Under the pieces are notes generated by a model. That model did not search any database. It was not told the DNA's origin and saw only the letters and a program-made list of their open reading frames with translations. Below are positions 46,639 through 55,316 of a stretch of 64,000 nt of DNA, one piece after another. Source of the DNA: Anaerobaca lacustris (GTDB lineage: Bacteria > Planctomycetota > Phycisphaerae > Sedimentisphaerales > Anaerobacaceae); the NCBI RefSeq assembly GCF_030012215.1, contig NZ_JASCXX010000013.1, forward strand, positions 78,095-142,094, in the 5' to 3' direction. How positions within the stretch are numbered: the stretch's first letter is position 1; every line of letters begins with the position of its first letter. A program made the position numbers and the translations under genes.

Positions 46639-46981
46639 TCGCCGCACACAAAGCGATGGCGTCGGAGGGACGCGAATCGATCTTCACCGTCCGTCCGTTC
46701 ACCTGCAGGTAGATCTTGGCATAGAAGGTGTGCTCGCGCAGGTCGTCGATCACGATTCGCTGGACTTGTGCGCCGAGACCATCGATGACGTTGGCCAGCA
46801 GGTCGTGCGTCATCGGGCGCGGCGGGGTAATCCCTTTGAGCCGGCGGTCGATGGCGAAGATCTCCACGATCCCGATCACGATGGGGAAGGCCCGCTCGCC
46901 GTGCCGCTCCTTCAAGACGATGATCTGCTGGTCGGACGTCTCATTGATGATGATTCGTGACAGTTCAACTTCCACGTCCAT
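46586..46981 (-). CDS. Bifunctional nuclease family protein (DUF151/BFN)
   Basis: This 131-residue protein belongs to the BFN/DUF151 family: IIVLKERHGERAFPIVIGIVEIFAI near the N-terminus, then PRPMTHDLL and the closing SRPSDAIALCAAINAPIFVADHVF. Some members have been reported to have RNase and DNase activity; the role in bacteria is not well defined. The ATG at 46981 follows AAGGGAG by about 7 bases. It lies 21 bases after valS, so it is likely the last gene of that unit. Its 3' end overlaps lspA by 53 bases, convergently. Confidence 0.9.
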   Translation of the reverse strand: MDVEVELSRIIINETSDQQIIVLKERHGERAFPIVIGIVEIFAIDRRLKGITPPRPMTHDLLANVIDGLGAQVQRIVIDDLREHTFYAKIYLQVNGRTVKIDSRPSDAIALCAAINAPIFVADHVFDKTGP

Positions 46982-47002
46982 CTTGGGTCTCCCTTCGTCG
47001 GG

Positions 47003-50000
47003 TCAGCCGCCCAGTTCCGTCAGGTGCGTTTCCACCGCCTGCAACTGCTCCTGAAGCTGCGTGAGCCTCTCTCTGGCCTGGGCGACGACCTCCGGCTTGG
47101 CCCGGCTCACGAAATTCTCGTTGGCCAGCTTGCCTTCCACGGCCTTCTTGGCCTGCTGGATCTCCTGCTTCTGCTTGTCGAGACGGGCCCGTTCCGCGGC
47201 CGGGTCGATCACGTCGTGCACGAAGACCTGCGTCCCTTCTACTATGGTGGTGGCGGCGTTGTTCGGCTTGGCCGCCCCCTCGGCCGCCTGGAACGAAGTC
47301 AGGTTGGCCAGTTGGCAGATCAAATCGGCATTGGCGTTGAGGACCTCGGTGGTGGCCTGTGGTGCGGCCGCCGAAGCCGCCAGCACTTCGCTCGATTTGT
47401 TGTATTTGTTCCGGATGTCGCGGATCGCGCGGATCGTCTCCTGCACGAGGCGGATCTGCTCTTCCACGTCGGCGTTGACGAGTCCGTCGAGCCCTCTGGG
47501 CCACTGGGCGACCGTCAGGGCCTCCGAGCCGTCGCCGGCGGCGATGCTCCCGAGTCCTCTGGCAGGGGCCAGTTCGTTGAGCTTCTGATAGATGCCCTCC
47601 GTGATGAACGGCACGAACGGATGCAGCAATCGCAGGGTGCGATCGAGGACGAACGCCAGGACGTTCTGGGCGATGGGCCGGCGGGTCTCGTCGCGCATGC
47701 TGAACTTGACCCACTCGAGATACCAGTCGCAGAAATCGTTCCAGAAGAAACGATAGAGCAGCGCCAGCGGCTCGCTGAACTTGAAGGCCTCCAGGGCGGC
47801 GGTGGCCTCCGCCTCCGTAGCGGCCAGGCGAGACAGGATCCACCGGCTGATGACGTCCAGGTCGTCGGTATCGAACGGGGTCGGCGCGAACCCGTCGAGG
47901 TTCATCATCGCGAAACGCGAGGCGTTCCAAAGCTTGTTGCAGAAGTTGCGACCGATGTCGAATTTGGGCGAGGTATTGACCTGCCGTCCGTCGGGCAGGG
48001 TCATCGGCGCCACGGGCATGCGGATGTCCTGCGTGTCGGTGGTCATGCTGGCCAGGGTGAACCGCATCGCGTCGGCGCCGTGGCTGTCGATAGCGACGAG
48101 CGGGTCGATCCCGTTGCCCAGGCTCTTGGACATCTTGCGCCCTTCGCCGTCCTGGATCATCGCGTGGATGTACACGTCGCGGAAGGGGATGTCCCCGGCG
48201 CAGTACTGGCCCATCATCACCATGCGCGAGACCCACAGCGTGATGATCTCGCGGGCTGTGCAGAGCACGTCCCCCGGATAGAACGTCTTCATCTCCGGCG
48301 TCTCGTCCGGCCAGCCCAGCGTACTGAACGGCCACAACGCCGATGAAAACCACGTATCGAGCACGTCGCTGTCACGACTCCAGCCCTCGACTTCGAGCCT
48401 TGATTCGACATCCCCATGGTCTGGCGCGACGCAGACAAACGTGACAGGCCCCTCGTCGGATTGCCCTGCAACCGAGAAGACGCTGTCGGCAAGACCATTG
48501 GGCAGCGCGACATCGTCGCCGGGCTTCGACCAAACCGGGATGCGGTGGCCCCACCAGAGTTGGCGGCTGATCGGCCAGTCGCGGAGATTCTCCAGCCACG
48601 TCTGATACGTCCTGGCGTACCGTTCCGGGATGAAGCGCAGGCGCCCGTCGAGCAGGGGCTTGAGCGCCAGGCCCGCCAGGGAGTTGACGGGGACGCCGGT
48701 CCCTTCGATCAGACCATCGCCGAATCTGGCGGCCAGATGCTCGATCGGCTTCTTGACGGCGATGTACCACTGGTCGGATAGATACGGCTCGATGGGCACG
48801 TGACTGCGGTAGCTGTGGCCCACCTCGTGCGTATACTCGCGCACGTCCTCGAGCAGGCCCTCCTGGCGGAACCATTCGACGATGGCTTCACGGGCTTCGA
48901 ACCGGTCCATGCCAAGTAGATTCTGCGCCTCCGGCTCGGTCGCATCGACCCAGCCGTGTTTGTCGCTGATCGAACCGTCAGGCGCCATCACATTGATGAC
49001 ATCGAGATTGTGCCGCTGGCCGATGGCCCAGTCGTCCGGGTCGTGGGCGGGCGTAACCTTCAGGAAACCCGTCGAGAATCGGGCCTTCTCGTCCTCGCTT
49101 TCGGGATTGGGCAGAACCACGTGCTCATCGGCGACGATGGGGATGATCCGCCCGACGATGGGCAGCCGAACATGCTTTCCAACGAGGTATTTGGCCCGCG
49201 GATCGTTCGGGTTCATCGCGACGGCCGTGTCGCCCAGCATCGTCTCCGGCCGCGTCGTCGCCACCGTAACATAACGAATTGTGTCGAGGGCGTCCCGCCC
49301 GCGCGTACCGAGGGCATCTTGCCCTCGATCTTCCTCTGTAGACGGATTCCGCATTCCATACCAAGGCCAGTCCCTCAACCCCGCCTTCTCAGGGTTGGCC
49401 AGCACATATTCGACCTGGTTGCCGAAGTCTCTCTCGTCACGGATCAAGTGATCGTAGTACTCATCCATCCACAAGGAACCCTGACGCCCGATCTGTCGAT
49501 TGATTTCTTTCGAAGTGAAGGACTTCCACGAGTGGACGATCTTGGGCAACTCTTGCCCTGCCAACGGCCGGACGATTGCATGGACGTGATTCGGCATCAC
49601 GGCCCAAGCAACGAGTTGGTACCGCTGGCCGTCAAAATGCCTCAGCGCGCTTTGCACGATCTGGGCAAGCTGCGGATCCCGCAAAAGGCAGTTGCCATGT
49701 CCCGCGTCGAGGAAAGACTCGATCTTCTCTGAGTACAATCGGTCCAGTTCGGTCAACTCGGCAGCGGTCAGGGAACGTCCCTGCTGGCGGGCACGCTCGG
49801 CGATCTCCTCTCGCTGACGACGCCACAACTCAGCGACCTCTGCAGGAACCGCATCCGCCAGGCGGAAGCTGATGGCATACGTGGCACCCTCCTGAGACCA
49901 GTGAGGGAGGTAGCGGCCCTGCCGTTTCTGGATCGTCGATTCGTCGTTTTGACACGCGGGCAAGATGCCCGCGACACGGTCAGATCGCAAGGGCGGGACG

Positions 50001-50647
50001 CCCGCGACACTTTCGACGAGCGGATAGCGCAGGTACCAGAAATGGCCTCGGACAGTCTCGTGCTCGACCTCGTCGTCGGCCAGGACCGTTTGCGTGGCCG
50101 GGTCCCAGTTGACCAGACGTTTGCCGCGATAGATCAGACCGTCCCTGAAGAGGTTGAAGAAGTTGGCCCGTACGGCCTTGGCGCACACCTCGTCCATCGT
50201 GAACCGCGTGCGCGCCCAGTCGCAGGAGCAGCCCATCGCCTTGAGCTGGCCGATGATGGTTGTTTCGTACTCGTCCTTCCAGGCCTGGACCCTGGCAACG
50301 AAATCGTCCCGCGCGAAGTCGGTACGCCGCTTGCCCTCCTCGGCAAGGATGCGCTTCTCGACCACCGTCTGCGTGGCGATGCCTGCGTGATCGGTGCCGG
50401 GCATCCAGAGCGTTCTGCGCTGCTGCATCCGGCGGAAGCGGATCAGGACGTCCTGGAGGGTGTTGTTCAGGGCGTGGCCCAGGTGCAGAGCGGCGGTGAC
50501 GTTGGGCGGAGGGATCACGATCGTGTAGCTCTCCGCATCGGCCACGTTGGACGGGTCGGGATGAAAGTACGGTCGCGCGCCCCAGAGCGTGTTGACCTGC
50601 TTCTCGACGGTCTGTGGATCGTAGACTTTGTCCAACTGCTCTGCCAT
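47003..50647 (-). CDS. valS: Valyl-tRNA synthetase with an in-frame RAYT transposase insertion
   Basis: This 1214-residue frame is a class I valyl-tRNA synthetase with about 243 foreign residues. ValRS parts are complete: HIGH as HLGH (55-58), connective-peptide editing domain resuming at VTVATTRPETMLGDTAV (about 461-477), KMSKS (838-842), anticodon domain and C-terminal coiled coil (about 1150-1214). Residues about 214-456 are not ValRS. They match a REP-associated tyrosine transposase with HVH (354-356) and a YYDHLIRDERDF tyrosine block (397-408). The insertion falls between RYPL and YVTVATTRPE, a loop whose length varies in the family. Bacterial ValRS is normally 870-950 residues; without the insert this one would be about 970. 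The frame is unbroken. The ATG at 50647 follows the rho terminator. Since valS is usually single-copy and essential, the fused product is probably functional, but that is inference. Confidence 0.93.
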   Translation of the reverse strand: MAEQLDKVYDPQTVEKQVNTLWGARPYFHPDPSNVADAESYTIVIPPPNVTAALHLGHALNNTLQDVLIRFRRMQQRRTLWMPGTDHAGIATQTVVEKRILAEEGKRRTDFARDDFVARVQAWKDEYETTIIGQLKAMGCSCDWARTRFTMDEVCAKAVRANFFNLFRDGLIYRGKRLVNWDPATQTVLADDEVEHETVRGHFWYLRYPLVESVAGVPPLRSDRVAGILPACQNDESTIQKRQGRYLPHWSQEGATYAISFRLADAVPAEVAELWRRQREEIAERARQQGRSLTAAELTELDRLYSEKIESFLDAGHGNCLLRDPQLAQIVQSALRHFDGQRYQLVAWAVMPNHVHAIVRPLAGQELPKIVHSWKSFTSKEINRQIGRQGSLWMDEYYDHLIRDERDFGNQVEYVLANPEKAGLRDWPWYGMRNPSTEEDRGQDALGTRGRDALDTIRYVTVATTRPETMLGDTAVAMNPNDPRAKYLVGKHVRLPIVGRIIPIVADEHVVLPNPESEDEKARFSTGFLKVTPAHDPDDWAIGQRHNLDVINVMAPDGSISDKHGWVDATEPEAQNLLGMDRFEAREAIVEWFRQEGLLEDVREYTHEVGHSYRSHVPIEPYLSDQWYIAVKKPIEHLAARFGDGLIEGTGVPVNSLAGLALKPLLDGRLRFIPERYARTYQTWLENLRDWPISRQLWWGHRIPVWSKPGDDVALPNGLADSVFSVAGQSDEGPVTFVCVAPDHGDVESRLEVEGWSRDSDVLDTWFSSALWPFSTLGWPDETPEMKTFYPGDVLCTAREIITLWVSRMVMMGQYCAGDIPFRDVYIHAMIQDGEGRKMSKSLGNGIDPLVAIDSHGADAMRFTLASMTTDTQDIRMPVAPMTLPDGRQVNTSPKFDIGRNFCNKLWNASRFAMMNLDGFAPTPFDTDDLDVISRWILSRLAATEAEATAALEAFKFSEPLALLYRFFWNDFCDWYLEWVKFSMRDETRRPIAQNVLAFVLDRTLRLLHPFVPFITEGIYQKLNELAPARGLGSIAAGDGSEALTVAQWPRGLDGLVNADVEEQIRLVQETIRAIRDIRNKYNKSSEVLAASAAAPQATTEVLNANADLICQLANLTSFQAAEGAAKPNNAATTIVEGTQVFVHDVIDPAAERARLDKQKQEIQQAKKAVEGKLANENFVSRAKPEVVAQARERLTQLQEQLQAVETHLTELGG
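49281..49327. repeat. Right-end REP doublet of the RAYT element
   Basis: Two short palindromes follow each other: outer GGGCGTCCCGCCC (49288-49300, 5 bp stem) and inner GGGCATCTTGCCC, extended to an 8 bp stem over 49309-49327. Each is the exact reverse complement of its counterpart at the other end. Confidence 0.85.
49955..50010. repeat. Left-end REP doublet of the RAYT element
   Basis: Inner palindrome GGGCAAGATGCCC with an 8 bp stem over 49955-49973, then outer GGGCGGGACGCCC at 49991-50003. The order mirrors the other end exactly, giving inner-inner and outer-outer inverted pairs around the transposase. Confidence 0.85.
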
Positions 50648-50675
50648 GAGAGTCCCAACTCAAAGACGCTTGACG

Positions 50676-50707
50676 AAAAAAATCCGGCAGGCCCGCGCCT
50701 GCCGGAT
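50676..50707 (-). terminator. Intrinsic terminator after rho
   Basis: On the minus strand a perfect 11 bp GC-rich stem (ATCCGGCAGGC with GCCTGCCGGAT, 4-base loop, 50707-50682) is followed by seven T. It lies between the rho stop and the valS start, so most rho transcripts should end here. Confidence 0.9.
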
Positions 50708-50787
50708 CTCATGTTACCTTTCAGAGGCCCCGGTGTAAAGGGGCCGATACGTCCGCCGTCAGGTCGCGACGGCGGTGTGGCTTGCGG

Positions 50788-52248
50788 CTAATCCAGATTC
50801 ATGGTCATCAGGAACTCGGCGTTGCTCCGCGTCTTGGCCAGCCGGTTCTTGAGCAACTCGACGGCCTCGACCGGGTTCAGGTCGCTCAGGACCCTCCGCA
50901 GACGATAAACGAGTTCGAGCTCCTTCGGATCGAGCAGCAGTTCCTCGCGTCGTGTCCCGCTTCGGCTGATGTCGATGGCCGGATAGACCCGTCGGTCGAC
51001 CAGGCGTCGATCCAGGTGCAGCTCCATGTTGCCGGTGGCCTTGAATTCCTCGAAGATCACCTCGTCCATCTTGGAGCCGGTGTCGATCAGGGCGGTCGCG
51101 AAGATGCTCAGCGAGCCGCCTTCCTCGACGTTACGGGCGGCGCCGAAGAACTTCTTGGGCATCTGCATGGCGCCGGCATCCACACCGCCGGTCAGGATGC
51201 GGCCGGAGTGCGGCGTCTCATTGTTATAGGCACGCGCCAGACGCGTGATCGAATCGAGCAGGATCACCACGTCCTGGCCGTACTCGACCAGACGCTTGGC
51301 CTTCTCGATCACGATCTCGGCCACCTGGCAGTGCCGCGACGCCGGCTCGTCAAAGGTCGAACTGATGACCTCGACGTCCGGGGCGGTCTTTCGAGCCATC
51401 TCGGTGACTTCTTCCGGACGCTCGTCGATCAGCAGGACGATGAGCTTGGCTTCCGGATGGTTCTGCGTGATGGCGTTGGCCATCTTCTGGAGCAGAATCG
51501 TCTTGCCGGTGCGCGGCGGGGCGACGATCAGACCGCGCTGGCCCTTGCCCACCGGAGTGACGATGTCGATGATCCGCATGCTCAGCTCGTCCGTGCCGGT
51601 CTCCAGGATCAGACGGTCCTCGGGGTGCAGCGGCGTCAGGTCGCTGAAGACGATCTTGTCGGCGAGCAGGTCGGGGTTCTCGAAATTGATCGCTTCGACG
51701 CGCAGCAGGGCAAAGTACTTCTCTGAGTCCTTTGGGGGTCGTATTTGTCCTGAAACGACGTTGCCGGTTCGCAATCCGAATCGGCGAATCTGCGACGGCG
51801 AAACGTAGATGTCGTCGGAGGACGACAGGTAGTTGTAGCTCGGGTTGCGCAGGAAGCCATAGCCGTCCGGCAGGACCTCGAGGACGCCCTCGCCGTACAT
51901 CAGGCCGGTCTGGCGAATCCGCTCCTTGAGGATGCGAAAGATCAGGTCCTGCTTCTTCAGGGCGCTGTATTCGGTGATCCCCTCGTTCTTGGCGATCTCG
52001 TGCAGATCGGCGACGGTGAGCTTCTGGAGGTCCGTCAGGTAGAGGTTGCCCTTCTTGATCCGCTCGTACTTGGCGTGCGTTGATTCCTCATCGAGCAGCT
52101 CGGACCCCTCACCGGGCTCGGCCGCTTCGGCGGTTGCCGTCGCTGCGGAGGCCGCCTCCATCTCTTCCGCCTGCACCGCCGCCACATCCTGATTGGGCGC
52201 CGGTTTCTTCTTCGTCTTCCGTTTCTTGGTCATTTTGGCCTTGGCCAT
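50788..52248 (-). CDS. rho: Transcription termination factor Rho
   Basis: This 486-residue protein is the hexameric RNA helicase Rho. After a Lys-rich start and an Ala/Glu-rich low-complexity segment (about 1-55), the Rho N-terminal helical domain and the cold-shock-like RNA-binding domain (about 60-180, with YGFLRN) follow. The RecA-type core has Walker A APPRTGKT, Walker B LIVLLIDE, the Q-loop and the R-loop with [15 protein letters not shown]. The start is the ATG at 52248 with AAGGAG about 6 bases upstream. It lies downstream of coaE and is followed by a strong intrinsic terminator. Confidence 0.96.
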   Translation of the reverse strand: MAKAKMTKKRKTKKKPAPNQDVAAVQAEEMEAASAATATAEAAEPGEGSELLDEESTHAKYERIKKGNLYLTDLQKLTVADLHEIAKNEGITEYSALKKQDLIFRILKERIRQTGLMYGEGVLEVLPDGYGFLRNPSYNYLSSSDDIYVSPSQIRRFGLRTGNVVSGQIRPPKDSEKYFALLRVEAINFENPDLLADKIVFSDLTPLHPEDRLILETGTDELSMRIIDIVTPVGKGQRGLIVAPPRTGKTILLQKMANAITQNHPEAKLIVLLIDERPEEVTEMARKTAPDVEVISSTFDEPASRHCQVAEIVIEKAKRLVEYGQDVVILLDSITRLARAYNNETPHSGRILTGGVDAGAMQMPKKFFGAARNVEEGGSLSIFATALIDTGSKMDEVIFEEFKATGNMELHLDRRLVDRRVYPAIDISRSGTRREELLLDPKELELVYRLRRVLSDLNPVEAVELLKNRLAKTRSNAEFLMTMNLD

Positions 52249-52458
52249 GACTACTCCTTTTGCACACACGCGCGTTTTGTGGTTACCCGTGCCCCGGGTC
52301 GTGCAGGTGAGAACCGGCCTCCACAGATGCGGGCAACACCCCTCTTGTCAAGGTGGACGACCTTCTCTTCGTGGTTCTACGGGATTGGAGCCAAGAATCG
52401 GGCGATCTCATACCTGCCGCTCAAGGGGACAACACACGCATACCTTGAACGAACCACG

Positions 52459-53085
52459 CTAACTATTCTTAGTCATCTCAGAGAAGATAAATACGACTTG
52501 CCTGACCAGTGCCGAGAAGTCAGAGTTGTTGTCTATAGTATTATCGGCAAGGGCCGCTTTGGTGTCCAGAGAAATCTGAAGATTTTCGCGAATTTCGATG
52601 TTTCGTTCGTCCATGGAACGCCCGCGGCCGGCACGTTCCACGCGACGGGCGCGGTCGCAGCGGACGAACACGATCCGGTCGCAGCGGTCGGCCCAGCCCA
52701 CCTCGACCAGCAGGGGCATGTCGAGCACCACCGCTTTGACGCCGGGGTCCCGGCGGTGCCGAGCGATCAACTCTTCGGCCCGCCGCAGTACGAATGGGTG
52801 GACGATCGCGTTGAGCGCTTGGAGCTTCGCGGTATCGCCAAAGACGATTTCCGCGAGCGTCCGACGGTCGATCTGACCGGCCCCGGCCAGGACGCCGGGG
52901 CCAAATCGTTCGACAATCGCCTCGCGAATCGCCGGGGTCTCAAGCGCCTGGCGAGCGATGGCATCGGCGTCGACCACCGCACAGCCCAGCCGCCCGAACT
53001 CCGCGGCGACGGCGCTTTTCCCGGACGCGATGCCTCCGACGATCCCAAGTACCGGCTTGTTCTTCGTACGGTCCAGCTCGCTCAT
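52459..53085 (-). CDS. coaE: Dephospho-CoA kinase
   Basis: This 208-residue protein catalyses the last step of coenzyme A synthesis, phosphorylating the 3'-OH of dephospho-CoA. P-loop GIVGGIASGKS is at about 14-24, followed by VVDADAIARQAL and, later, VVLDMPLLVEVGW with the conserved Asp and the lid region RRVERAGRGR. The start at ATG 53085 has GGAG about 11 bases upstream. The usual length is 200-210, so it is complete. It is upstream of rho on the same strand; the 210-base gap between them contains no gene. Confidence 0.94.
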   Translation of the reverse strand: MSELDRTKNKPVLGIVGGIASGKSAVAAEFGRLGCAVVDADAIARQALETPAIREAIVERFGPGVLAGAGQIDRRTLAEIVFGDTAKLQALNAIVHPFVLRRAEELIARHRRDPGVKAVVLDMPLLVEVGWADRCDRIVFVRCDRARRVERAGRGRSMDERNIEIRENLQISLDTKAALADNTIDNNSDFSALVRQVVFIFSEMTKNS

Positions 53086-53151
53086 GCGAATATGCACTCC
53101 GCCGTCACAACAAAGCGGTGAGAATCCATGCCGGCCTCGCTCTATGAAGCT

Positions 53152-55071
53152 TCACGGACGCCTCACCTTGCTCTGCATGGCGCGGACCTGATCGTCCGGA
53201 ACGCTCGTGCCGAGCCGTCTGGCCGTGTTCATGTGGCTCCAGGCCAGATCGTACTGCTGGAGCACATAGAGACTACAGGCCAACCCGTAGTGTGCGTCAC
53301 CAAAGTTGGGATCGATTGTAACGGCCTGACGGTATGCCTGGGCGGCCTGGACGTAATCGTTCTTGTTGGAATAGGCCGCCCCGAGGTTGTGGTGGACCGA
53401 GGCTTCCTTGGGTCGCACGACGACGGCTCGGCGATAGTGATCCACGGCCGAATCGTAGTCACCCTGGCCGAAGTATATGTTGCCAAGGTTCACCAGGGCC
53501 ATCATCGTGTCGGGCTGGATCTTCAGCGCGGCCTGATATGCCTCGATGGCTTCGGCGATCTGGTTGTCTTTTTGATAACCGAGTGCGAGCCCGCAGTAGG
53601 CCTCTGCGTAATCGGGTTTGACGGCCAGAGCCTGGTGAAACGAGGCGATCGACTTGTCGGTCTCGTTCGTACGGCCGTACAGATCGCCCAACTGCGCGTG
53701 GAGCGTTGGATTTTCCGGCGCCAGGAACGTCGCCCGGCGGCAGTAGGGCAACGCAGAGGTGAAGTCTTTCCGGTCGACGTAGGCGTTGACGAGATCCACC
53801 AGGGCCGCGAGCATGTCCGGTTTCAGCGCCAGCGCATCCTTATACGCACGGATTTCGTTCTCTCTCTGATCGAGCTGACGGTAGCACTGTCCCATGCCGT
53901 AGTGGGTCTCGGCCGAATTCCTGTCGAGGCTCAGAGCCCTCTGATACTCCGAAAGGGCCTCGCGGTAGTTGCCCGCGCGGTAGTACAGGTCCCCAAGCTG
54001 GCCGTAGACGGCGGCGTCGTGGGGCGCAAGGCGGACAGCCTGCCGCAGCTCGCGCGCCGCTTCGGGGTACTTCGTGAGTCGGGTGTACACCAGGGCCAGA
54101 CCTCGATAGGCGTCGACCAGGTTCGGGTCCAGCGCGAGCGCCTGGCGATAGGAAGAGACCGCGCGGTCCAGACGGTCGAACTCCACGAACCCATTCGCGA
54201 GATTGTGATACGCCTTGGCATCGTTGGGGTTGAGGTCGAGGGCCGCCTGATACTGTCGCAGCGCGTCTTCGGTCCGGCCTTTCTGCAGGTAGACGTTGCC
54301 GAGGTTGGCGCGCGATTCCGAGAGCGTCGGGTTGATCGCCACGGCACGTTCCAGCGCGAGCAGGGCGGTCTCGATGTCTCCGATGTCGTTGTAGACGGTG
54401 CCGAGGTTGTTGAAGAAGCAGCCCAGAGCCTGCCGCTTGGTCAGGTTCTGCATGTAGATCGTCTGCCGCCGGTTGCCGGGCACGTTGAACTTCTCGATGT
54501 AGTGCTCGTCCGAGGAGGTTCCACCGCCGCTGGTCGTTTCGATGTTGAATCGCGTCCGGCCGTCGTCGAACCGAACGAAGAAGTGGCCTGGAACGACCAC
54601 GCCATAGACCTTCAGTCCAAGGCGCTCGGCCACCGACAGATAGAGCACGGACAGGCTCAGGCAGTATCCCTGCCGCCGATCCATGACCGAGTGCAGGAAC
54701 AGATCGTTCGGGTCGTCGGCGTGGGGAATGGCCTTGAATCCCAGCTCGTTGAACAGGTAGTCGTTGATCACGGGGATGGCGCGAAAGTTGACCTGAAGCC
54801 GCTGCTGACGGAGCCGGTTGCGGATCTCCTGCGCCATGGCGTCGAGCTGCTCGATGTAGCGACGCCCATGAACCATGTCACTCCAGTACTCCGACGCGAT
54901 CAGGGCGGCCGTGGCCAGGTCCATCTCGTCGTCCTGGAGACGCAGGACCTCGTCGAGCGACCGCACGTGGAGGCCGCCTTTGCCTGCGTTGGCCAGGCGC
55001 GTGCCCTGCGCGAACGCGCCGGCCTGGGTCGCAATCAGGATGACAGCCGCGGTCAAGACAGTGTTCTTCAT
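53152..55071 (-). CDS. Secreted SirB1/transglutaminase-like protein with TPR array
   Basis: This 639-residue protein has a signal peptide (1-22, ending AGAFAQG) and then a SirB1/Transglut_core2 domain (about 30-210). That domain includes RRQGYCLSLSVLYLSVAERLG and VVPGHFFVRFDD, holding a candidate catalytic Cys and His. At least ten tetratricopeptide repeats cover about 215-625 (units such as NPTLSESRANLGNVYLQKG and PNDAKAYHNLANGFVEF). SirB1 domains resemble transglutaminase/papain folds, often with unclear activity. The start ATG 55071 has GAAGGG upstream. Likely periplasmic; the TPRs suggest protein binding. The function is unknown. Confidence 0.85.
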   Translation of the reverse strand: MKNTVLTAAVILIATQAGAFAQGTRLANAGKGGLHVRSLDEVLRLQDDEMDLATAALIASEYWSDMVHGRRYIEQLDAMAQEIRNRLRQQRLQVNFRAIPVINDYLFNELGFKAIPHADDPNDLFLHSVMDRRQGYCLSLSVLYLSVAERLGLKVYGVVVPGHFFVRFDDGRTRFNIETTSGGGTSSDEHYIEKFNVPGNRRQTIYMQNLTKRQALGCFFNNLGTVYNDIGDIETALLALERAVAINPTLSESRANLGNVYLQKGRTEDALRQYQAALDLNPNDAKAYHNLANGFVEFDRLDRAVSSYRQALALDPNLVDAYRGLALVYTRLTKYPEAARELRQAVRLAPHDAAVYGQLGDLYYRAGNYREALSEYQRALSLDRNSAETHYGMGQCYRQLDQRENEIRAYKDALALKPDMLAALVDLVNAYVDRKDFTSALPYCRRATFLAPENPTLHAQLGDLYGRTNETDKSIASFHQALAVKPDYAEAYCGLALGYQKDNQIAEAIEAYQAALKIQPDTMMALVNLGNIYFGQGDYDSAVDHYRRAVVVRPKEASVHHNLGAAYSNKNDYVQAAQAYRQAVTIDPNFGDAHYGLACSLYVLQQYDLAWSHMNTARRLGTSVPDDQVRAMQSKVRRP

Positions 55072-55255
55072 GGGCCCTTCTCGTTTGCGTGCGATGAAAA
55101 AGCCATACCCAATCGATCGGCAGAACACCGGGCGGGCTGCGCGCCCTCGGCGTTCGCTAAGTGCCTGTTCATACGTTGTTTATCCGCCGCAGGTTCTCCC
55201 GTCTTGCGTGTTTTGTCGCCGGGACAGGAATCGCTCGGCCGATCAGTTACCTCTT

Positions 55256-55267
55256 GTACAATTGTAC
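55256..55267. repeat. 12 bp perfect palindrome
   Basis: GTACAATTGTAC is a perfect dyad about 50 bases upstream of the DUF1080 lipoprotein gene, in the 245-base gap between it and the divergent TPR gene. It is a possible operator; nothing else in the gap stands out. Confidence 0.35.
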
Positions 55268-55316
55268 CGGCCCGCGTACGCTGTTCCAAACGAATTTGGA
55301 CTGTCAGGAGGACAAT

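Larger units (their letters stand above)
49281..50010 (-). mobile_element. RAYT/REP element inserted in frame within valS
   Basis: This element of about 730 bp has terminal inverted repeats of 20 bp with a single mismatch (49281-49300 and 49991-50010). It encodes a Y1-transposase-family (IS200-like, TnpA_REP) protein of about 200 residues on the same strand and in the same frame as valS. Typical RAYT features are the start GRYLPHWSQEGATYAISFRL, the HUH motif in WAVMPNHVHAIV and the YDHLIR tyrosine helix. No ATG or GTG precedes the transposase domain inside the element; only TTG codons without ribosome sites do. So independent translation looks unlikely and it would be made as part of ValRS. 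All recognisable catalytic residues are intact. Confidence 0.88.

Noticed and set aside
49281..50010. Intein or self-splicing intron as explanation of the valS insertion
   Set aside because: There are no intein splice-junction residues (Cys/Ser at the start, His-Asn at the end) or homing-endonuclease motifs. The HUH/tyrosine motifs and REP ends identify a RAYT element instead.
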